DNA of 6,088 nucleotides from Clostridiales bacterium UBA4717. Lineage in GTDB: Bacteria > Bacillota > Clostridia > Oscillospirales > CAG-272. The notes beneath the pieces are model-generated. The model saw only the letters and a program-made list of their open reading frames with translations, searched no databases and was not told the origin of the DNA. Shown piece by piece: positions 1 to 4,364 of this stretch. The stretch is taken from positions 3,177-9,264 of the forward strand of contig DHJP01000033.1 in assembly GCA_002404395.1 (NCBI GenBank), written 5' to 3'. The translations under genes and the position numbers were made by a program. How positions within the stretch are numbered: the first letter of the stretch is position 1; each line of letters starts with the position of its first letter.

Positions 1-890
1 GTCATGCCCTCGGTAGCGTTCTTGATCGAAAGCTCCGCGCCCTTTGCGTTCTCGGCGGTGATCGCTTCGGTATTGTCGAAGATCGCCTTTGTGAGCTTAT
101 AAACGGTATCTTCATCAAGGTCTGCGGAAACGATCATGGTAGCTTTTACCGCAATGGTCCTGACGTCGGCATCCTGTCCGTTGTAGGTGCCTGCCGGAAT
201 AATGTATTCGGTATAGTACGGGCAGGCAGCCATGATCTTATCTGCCGATTCTCCGTCGATCGGCAGCAAGTATGCTTCGCTTGTGGTCATAAGCTCGGTG
301 ATCGCCGGAGTGGGAGGGCCCGCCACGATAAACGCCGCGTCGATCTTACCGTCTTTGAGACCCTCGACGCTGTCGCCGAAAGACTGATACTGAGCCTTGA
401 TGTCGTCCTCGGTGAGTCCCGCCGATGCCAGCACGTCGATCGCGTTGAAATAAACGCCCGAAGCGGGGGCGCCGATCGAAACGCTCTTGCCTGCCAGATC
501 TGCGATGCTCTTGATATTCTTATCCATGGTCACGATCTGGACCGCCTCAGCGTAAAGACCGCCGACCACGCGGAAAGTATCGACCTTTCCGTCCTTTTCA
601 AAGGAATTGGTGCCGTTCCATGCATATGCCATAACGTCCGACTGCACGGTTCCGAGCTGATAGTCGCCCTCGTCGATTCCCTGGATGTTCGCCTTGGAAC
701 CGTCTGTGGAAACCGCCACACATTCAACGCCGGCATTATTCTTTATGTACTGACTGAGCACGCCTCCGAAAGCGTAATAGGTACCGCTGGTACCGCCGGT
801 GCCCATTGTAAGCTTTGCGCCGCCGCAGCCCGCAAGCGCGCCTGCCACGACCAGCACGGCGAGCAATGCCGCAAAAATTTTCTTCTTCAT
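1..890 (-). CDS. TAXI-family TRAP transporter solute-binding lipoprotein (3' end cut by window)
   Basis: This is the extracytoplasmic substrate-binding subunit of a tripartite ATP-independent periplasmic (TRAP) transporter of the TAXI class. Such proteins capture a small solute, often a carboxylate or amino acid such as glutamate, and pass it to an ion-driven DctQM-type permease. The frame reads from ATG at 890-888 to the left edge without a stop, giving 296 codons. Residues 1-22 form a lipoprotein signal: KKK, a hydrophobic core, then lipobox L-A-G-C with Cys22 as the lipidation site. Residues 28-43 carry the family's glycine-rich opening (GTGGTSGTYY), and QSDVMAYAWNG at 83-93 matches the conserved QSDV region. 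Family members are usually about 320-330 residues, so roughly 25-35 are missing. A GGAGG site 9 nt upstream and a strong promoter support the start. The permease gene would be expected beyond the left edge. Substrate cannot be read from sequence. Confidence 0.93.
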   Translation of the reverse strand, partial: MKKKIFAALLAVLVVAGALAGCGGAKLTMGTGGTSGTYYAFGGVLSQYIKNNAGVECVAVSTDGSKANIQGIDEGDYQLGTVQSDVMAYAWNGTNSFEKDGKVDTFRVVGGLYAEAVQIVTMDKNIKSIADLAGKSVSIGAPASGVYFNAIDVLASAGLTEDDIKAQYQSFGDSVEGLKDGKIDAAFIVAGPPTPAITELMTTSEAYLLPIDGESADKIMAACPYYTEYIIPAGTYNGQDADVRTIAVKATMIVSADLDEDTVYKLTKAIFDNTEAITAENAKGAELSIKNATEGM

Positions 891-899
891 CTTTTTAAT

Positions 900-904
900 C
901 CTCC
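900..904 (-). promoter_or_regulatory. Ribosome binding site of the TAXI gene
   Basis: On the minus strand this reads GGAGG, with 9 nt between it and the ATG at 890-888. It fixes the start codon of the binding protein. Confidence 0.85.
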
Positions 905-927
905 GATGCTGATTTAATTTTGTTATG

Positions 928-956
928 ATTATATAACATTTCGGAAACTTTTGCAA
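928..956 (-). promoter_or_regulatory. Sigma-A-type promoter for the TAXI gene
   Basis: Read on the minus strand, a -35 box TTGCAA (956-951) is followed by a 17-nt spacer and a perfect -10 box TATAAT (933-928). The predicted start of transcription is near 921, giving a leader of about 30 nt that contains the GGAGG site. No operator palindrome overlaps it, so the gene may be well expressed, or regulated from the AT-rich stretch upstream. Confidence 0.85.
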
Positions 957-1190
957 TAGTTTTTTACAAAAAAATGAATTTTTATTTTTTTATCATTCAA
1001 ATCAATGTCGATTTTCCGCAATATTGCCCGATACGTCGGGTCAAAAATGCCGTGATCGGGTTTTGAACTTGCAAATACATTCACAGTTCGGTCAAAAACG
1101 GTATTCATAAACGCGCACGCCGCATATTCCGCGCATCCGGAAACTACGTACAGATCAGATAATCGTTAATCATGAGTTAATATTTTTTTA
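957..1190. other. AT-rich intergenic stretch between divergent promoters
   Basis: No gene is seen between the two outward-facing promoters. Positions 957-1010 are very AT-rich with T and A runs, which could act as upstream promoter elements. The nonamer GGTCAAAAA occurs twice in the same orientation (1039-1047 and 1090-1098). CCCGAT at 1027-1032 can pair with ATCGGG at 1055-1060, which is followed by TTTT, a weak terminator-like structure with no gene to end. An imperfect palindrome TTAATCATGAGTTAA (1166-1180) lies just upstream of the ATPase -35 box. Any of these could bind a regulator, but none matches an operator I recognise. Confidence 0.6.
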
Positions 1191-1219
1191 TTGAAAAGGG
1201 CGCGAAGTTGTATTATAAT
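1191..1219 (+). promoter_or_regulatory. Sigma-A-type promoter for the P-type ATPase
   Basis: The -35 box TTGAAA (1191-1196) is separated by exactly 17 nt from a perfect -10 box TATAAT (1214-1219), placing the transcription start near 1226. The upstream-most possible start codon in the ATPase frame, TTG at 1208, falls inside the spacer and so cannot be on this transcript. The predicted leader to ATG 1292 is about 66 nt. Confidence 0.85.
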
Positions 1220-1234
1220 TATGTGGGTATTTAT

Positions 1235-1273
1235 GCCGGCGTCAGCAGTCGGCGGTGCGCCGGCTACGCCGGC
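1235..1273 (+). promoter_or_regulatory. GC-rich leader with mutually exclusive hairpins upstream of the ATPase start
   Basis: GCCGGCG at 1235-1241 is complementary to CGCCGGC, which occurs twice, at 1258-1264 and 1267-1273. The two downstream copies can also pair with each other (1259-1263 with 1269-1273, loop CTACG). The second copy abuts AGGA at 1274-1277, the only Shine-Dalgarno-like sequence before ATG 1292 and an unusually distant one (14 nt). Folding could therefore affect ribosome access. I see no match to the yybP-ykoY manganese riboswitch or another known class. The structure is visible in the sequence; regulation is inference. Confidence 0.4.
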
Positions 1274-1291
1274 AGGAATTTTGGCTTCAAC

Positions 1292-3697
1292 ATGAACAAC
1301 GGCACTTACGGGCAGGTCGGACTTACCGACGATGAGGTCCGCGCGCGCATCGAGGAGGGACTTGTCAACAAAAGCGAGGTCTCCGCGGGCAAGAGCGTCA
1401 AGGATATCATTCTGTCAAACACGCTTACATACTTCAACTTTATCTTTTTGGTCATTGCGGTGATGCTGTGCATTGTCGGCTCATTCAAAAATCTGACCTT
1501 TCTGCCGATCGTAATAGGCAACACGCTTATCGGCATAATCCAAGAGCTGCGCGCAAAAAAGACGCTCGACAAAATGAGCTTACTCAACGCGCCGCACGCC
1601 GTGGCGCTCAGAAACGGCGTGCGCGTCAGACTCTCTTCCGAGGAGCTTGTGCTCGGCGACACCGTTATTTTCTCCGCCGGGGATCAGATCTGTGCAGACG
1701 CGCGCGTGCTCGCAGGCTCGGTCAGGGTGAACGAATCGCTTCTGACCGGTGAATCCGACGAGATCCCGAAAGGCGAAAACGACACGCTGATGTCCGGCAG
1801 CTTTGTGGTCTCGGGCGAATGCGTGGCGGTGCTTGAAGCCGTCGGAGCCGATGCATATATCTCAAAGCTTACCTCCGAAGCCAAATCGAACCGCGGCGGC
1901 GAACAGTCGGAGATGATGCGCTCGGTAAATCGGATCGTCAAGATAATCGGCATAATTCTCATACCGATCGCCGGCGTGCTCTTTTACATGAGTTTTTTTG
2001 CAAACAAGCTTACTTTCAAGGAGAGCGTGGTCTCTACCGTAGCGGCGATAATCGGCATGATCCCGGAGGGGCTTTATCTGCTGACCACCGCGGCGCTCAC
2101 GCTCGGCACGATACGGCTCGGTTCAAAAAAAGTCTTGCTCAACGACATGAAGAGCATCGAAGCGCTTGCGCGCGCCGATATCCTCTGCGTTGACAAAACG
2201 GGGACGATAACCGAGGCGGATATGCAGCTCTACAGGCTCGTGCCGCTTGAAGCCGACTCGGATTTTAAGGACAGGCTGTGCGACTACATTTCCGCAAGCA
2301 CCGACAACAACGCGACTGCCGAAGCGCTCAGACGGCATTTCGGCGGGCAGTCGGGAAATGCAAAAGCGATCGACGTGCTTCCCTTTTCTTCCGCAAAAAA
2401 ATTCGGCGCGGTCCGCTTTGAGGACGGCACATATGTGCTCGGCGCGCCCGAATTCGTACTCGGTGCGATCGACGCGGGACTCAATGAAAAGATCGCTCAC
2501 TACTCGGGGCGCGGTTATCGCGTGCTGGTACTCGCGTGGCAGTCCGAGCCGATCGGCGATTCGGGTACGGGCGATGATATCACGCCGCTCGGACTCGCGG
2601 TGCTTACCAACGCGATACGCGAGAACGCCGCCGAGACCTTCGGCTATTTCAAGGCGCAGGGCGTGAATATCAAGGTGATCTCGGGCGACAATCCCGACAC
2701 GGTCGCCGAGGTCGCGCGCCGCGCGGGGATCGACGGCGCCGAAAAGTATATTGACGCTTCAAAGCTTGACGACGAGAGCCTCAAAGCCGCCGCGCTTGAG
2801 TTTACCGTTTTCGGCAGGGTCAAGCCCGATCAGAAAAGAACGCTCGTAAACGCGCTGCAGTCGGCGGGTCACACCGTGGCGATGACCGGCGACGGCGTGA
2901 ACGACATTCTCGCGATGAAAGAAGCCGATTGCAGCATTGCTATGGCGTCAGGCAGCGAAGCCGCTTCGCAGGCGGCGCAGGTGGTCCTGCTCGACTCGGA
3001 CTTCGCGCGTATGCCGAGTGTGGTCGCCGAGGGCAGGCGGGTGGTCAACAACATCGAACGCTCGGCAAGTCTGTTCCTTGTAAAGAATATTTTTTCACTG
3101 TTACTTGCAATAATGACCTCGATACTGATGCTGACCTATCCGCTTGAGCCGTCTCACATCTCGCTTATCAGTTTATTCACGATCGGAGTGCCCGGCTTCC
3201 TGCTTGCGCTCGAAAAGAACGAAAACCGCATCAAGGGGCACTTTATGAAGAATGTCATGATACGCGCGCTTCCGGCAGGACTTACCGACGCGATCATCGT
3301 CGGCTCGTTCGCAATCTCGGGGCAGGTATTCGGACTCGGCAAGGACGATATCGCCACCGCCTCGACGATCGTGCTTTCGGTCGTCGGCTTTATGATCCTG
3401 CGCCGTCTGTGCACGCCGTTTAACAAGTACCGCACCTTCGTTTTCCTTGTGAATATTTTCGGCATGATAATCACATTTGCCTTTTTGCCCGAGTTATTCA
3501 GCATTGCGCGTCTGCCGATAACCGTTGCCCTGCTTGCGATAATCTTTTCTTTTCCTTCGGAATCCATGTTCCGCATACTCACGCGGACAGTTGAGGAAAG
3601 CGGCGGATTTTTCAAAAAAGCAGTCGGCGCTTTCAAGGGAAAAAAGCGCGCGGGCACCGACAGCTCCGACTCAAATACTCGCAAAGCAAAGTCCTGA
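1292..3697 (+). CDS. Cation-translocating P-type ATPase, CtpE/MgtA(streptococcal)/YoaB-like; probable Ca2+/Mn2+ exporter
   Basis: An 801-residue membrane pump that uses ATP, through a phospho-aspartate intermediate, to move cations, probably Ca2+ and/or Mn2+ outward. In 801-residue numbering: TGES dephosphorylation motif at 152-155; PEGL in TM4 at 258-261; DKTGT with phosphorylated Asp301; KVISGDNPDT and GRVKPDQ in the nucleotide/P domains; and TGDGVND with Asp534 and Asp538 for Mg2+. Ten membrane segments are predicted: about 44-64, 67-85, 215-234, 247-270, 593-614, 619-640, 657-679, 687-703, 714-732 and 741-760. TM4 IPEGLYLLTTAAL and TM6 FTIGVPGFLLALE resemble mycobacterial CtpE and streptococcal MgtA more than SERCA-type (PEGLP) or true Mg2+-importing MgtA pumps. 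There is a basic, Lys-rich tail after about 765. The frame is open from TTG 1208, but that codon lies within the promoter, so ATG 1292 is chosen although its ribosome site (AGGA, 14 nt away) is weak. Substrate is inferred from family only. Confidence 0.93.
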   Translation: MNNGTYGQVGLTDDEVRARIEEGLVNKSEVSAGKSVKDIILSNTLTYFNFIFLVIAVMLCIVGSFKNLTFLPIVIGNTLIGIIQELRAKKTLDKMSLLNAPHAVALRNGVRVRLSSEELVLGDTVIFSAGDQICADARVLAGSVRVNESLLTGESDEIPKGENDTLMSGSFVVSGECVAVLEAVGADAYISKLTSEAKSNRGGEQSEMMRSVNRIVKIIGIILIPIAGVLFYMSFFANKLTFKESVVSTVAAIIGMIPEGLYLLTTAALTLGTIRLGSKKVLLNDMKSIEALARADILCVDKTGTITEADMQLYRLVPLEADSDFKDRLCDYISASTDNNATAEALRRHFGGQSGNAKAIDVLPFSSAKKFGAVRFEDGTYVLGAPEFVLGAIDAGLNEKIAHYSGRGYRVLVLAWQSEPIGDSGTGDDITPLGLAVLTNAIRENAAETFGYFKAQGVNIKVISGDNPDTVAEVARRAGIDGAEKYIDASKLDDESLKAAALEFTVFGRVKPDQKRTLVNALQSAGHTVAMTGDGVNDILAMKEADCSIAMASGSEAASQAAQVVLLDSDFARMPSVVAEGRRVVNNIERSASLFLVKNIFSLLLAIMTSILMLTYPLEPSHISLISLFTIGVPGFLLALEKNENRIKGHFMKNVMIRALPAGLTDAIIVGSFAISGQVFGLGKDDIATASTIVLSVVGFMILRRLCTPFNKYRTFVFLVNIFGMIITFAFLPELFSIARLPITVALLAIIFSFPSESMFRILTRTVEESGGFFKKAVGAFKGKKRAGTDSSDSNTRKAKS

Positions 3698-3839
3698 GTC
3701 GTGAGCGACACTGTCGTCGGCTCAAGGACAAGCGCCGCCATCGGCCGCTTTATAACAGATCAGCTGCTCGTACTTTGACCGCAGCGATGTAAAACCGACC
3801 AAGCGAATTGCATATTCTTTTATCGTAACCAAGCTTTAT
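3698..3839 (+). other. Long 3' untranslated region after the ATPase; no convincing gene
   Basis: About 140 nt separate the ATPase stop from the terminator hairpin. A 25-codon frame starts with GTG at 3701 and ends at 3778, but it has no ribosome binding site and no recognisable similarity, so I do not call it a gene. No RNA gene fold was recognised. Confidence 0.5.
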
Positions 3840-3880
3840 GCCTGCGCCCGAAATTCCGCGATTCGGGCGCAGGCACTTTT
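3840..3880 (+). terminator. Rho-independent terminator of the ATPase
   Basis: A perfect 13-bp stem, GCCTGCGCCCGAA (3840-3852) with TTCGGGCGCAGGC (3862-3874), encloses a 9-nt loop and is followed by ACTTTTAAATT. The stem is very strong. The T run is short (four), so termination efficiency is less certain. The opposite strand has no T run after the stem, so it serves the plus strand. Confidence 0.8.
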
Positions 3881-3951
3881 AAATTCGTACAAATATCCGA
3901 TGCGTTTGTTACTTTTTAATGAATATTTTTTGAATTGTTTTTCCCGTTTGC

Positions 3952-3980
3952 TTGATTTTTTTACCAATTTGTGTTATACT
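3952..3980 (+). promoter_or_regulatory. Extended -10 promoter of the UPF0291 gene
   Basis: The -35 box TTGATT (3952-3957), a 17-nt spacer and the -10 box TATACT (3975-3980) are preceded by TG at 3972-3973, making an extended -10 element. Transcription should start near 3987, about 37 nt before the GTG start codon. Confidence 0.82.
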
Positions 3981-3981
3981 G

Positions 3982-3994
3982 TAACAAATTGTTA
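3982..3994. promoter_or_regulatory. Palindrome at the UPF0291 transcription start (possible operator)
   Basis: TAACAAATTGTTA is a perfect inverted repeat of two 6-bp arms around one central base. It lies directly after the -10 box and covers the predicted transcription start, a usual place for a repressor site. A related half, TTTGTTAC at 3905-3912, is the exact reverse complement of GTAACAAA at 3981-3988, so copies flank the promoter. It does not resemble the Firmicutes LexA box (CGAAC-N4-GTTCG). The palindrome is seen; operator function is inference. Confidence 0.4.
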
Positions 3995-4011
3995 AAACGA
4001 TGTAACGTGAG

Positions 4012-4017
4012 GGAGGG
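4012..4017 (+). promoter_or_regulatory. Ribosome binding site that fixes the GTG start of the UPF0291 gene
   Basis: GGAGGG within a longer purine run (GAGGGAGGG) sits 6 nt before GTG 4024. There is no ATG alternative nearby, so this site decides the non-ATG start. Confidence 0.85.
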
Positions 4018-4023
4018 ACGTTA

Positions 4024-4266
4024 GTGGAAAAGCATAAGATCGAGAGGATCAATGAATTATCGAAGATCAAACGTCAGCGGACGCTGACCGACGCCGAAGC
4101 AAACGAGCAAAAGGCGCTCAGAATGGAATACATTTCGGAGATGCGCTCAAATGTCAGACACATGATGGACAACACGGTTATCAAACGTCCCGACGGAAGC
4201 GTGGAGCACGTAAAGGATCGCTTAAACGATACTGCGGGCACCGACGCCGCAGGGACGGCAGAATAA
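4024..4266 (+). CDS. UPF0291/DUF896 family small protein (YnzC-like)
   Basis: An 80-residue cytoplasmic protein starting with GTG and ending with TAA. Residues 5-50 match the DUF896 pattern well: KIERINELSKI, an acidic turn (TLTDAEANEQ), ALRMEYISEMRSNVRHMM, then a short strand-like segment VIKRPDGS. In the Bacillus subtilis relative YnzC the N-terminal part forms a two-helix hairpin and the tail is flexible; the same is expected here, with a Thr/Ala/Gly-rich tail at 68-80. There is no signal peptide or membrane segment. The family's biochemical role is not established. B. subtilis ynzC lies near the SOS gene yneA, but I see no LexA box here. The gene stands alone, with its own extended -10 promoter, a strong ribosome site and a terminator immediately after it, so it is probably a monocistronic, well-expressed mRNA. 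Confidence 0.9.
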   Translation: MEKHKIERINELSKIKRQRTLTDAEANEQKALRMEYISEMRSNVRHMMDNTVIKRPDGSVEHVKDRLNDTAGTDAAGTAE

Positions 4267-4270
4267 AGAG

Positions 4271-4307
4271 ACCGCACGCTTTTCTTTTGATCAGCGTGCG
4301 GTTTTTA
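4271..4307 (+). terminator. Rho-independent terminator of the UPF0291 gene
   Basis: A 10-bp stem, ACCGCACGCT (4271-4280) with AGCGTGCGGT (4293-4302), is followed by TTTTT. It starts 5 nt after the TAA stop. On the opposite strand the stem is followed by CTCTTTATT, so it may also weakly end the converging mannosidase transcript. Confidence 0.9.
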
Positions 4308-4332
4308 TATATGCCGACAGCGGTGCCTGAGT

Positions 4333-4364
4333 CGCTTAAATTTATCAGATTACAAATTTAAGCG
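4333..4364 (-). repeat. 11-bp inverted repeat spanning the mannosidase stop codon
   Basis: CGCTTAAATTT (4333-4343) and AAATTTAAGCG (4354-4364) are perfect reverse complements around a 10-nt loop. The right arm encodes the last residues of the mannosidase, and the TGA stop (4347-4345) lies in the loop. No T run follows on either strand, so it is not a standard terminator. It may form an mRNA 3'-end hairpin. Confidence 0.65.

Noticed and set aside
1027..1064. Terminator-like hairpin CCCGAT/ATCGGG followed by TTTT
   Set aside because: The stem is only 6 bp with a long loop, it lies between divergent promoters, and no gene ends there on the plus strand.
1220..1291. yybP-ykoY manganese riboswitch before the ATPase
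   Set aside because: Expected from some related pumps, but the leader is too short from the predicted transcript start and lacks the conserved GGGGAGUA-type core.
2123..2500. 125-codon minus-strand open frame over the ATPase catalytic domain
   Set aside because: It lies opposite the DKTGT region of a clear gene. Long shadow frames are common in GC-rich coding DNA.
3154..3741. 195-codon minus-strand open frame antisense to the ATPase 3' end
   Set aside because: It overlaps an intact, motif-verified gene almost entirely. Its composition (Arg, Ser, Thr and Pro runs) is that of a shadow frame, and no ribosome site or promoter was seen.
3701..3778. 25-codon frame starting GTG just after the ATPase stop
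   Set aside because: There is no ribosome binding site and no similarity I recognise, and it is very short. It was kept only as a note on the 3' untranslated region.
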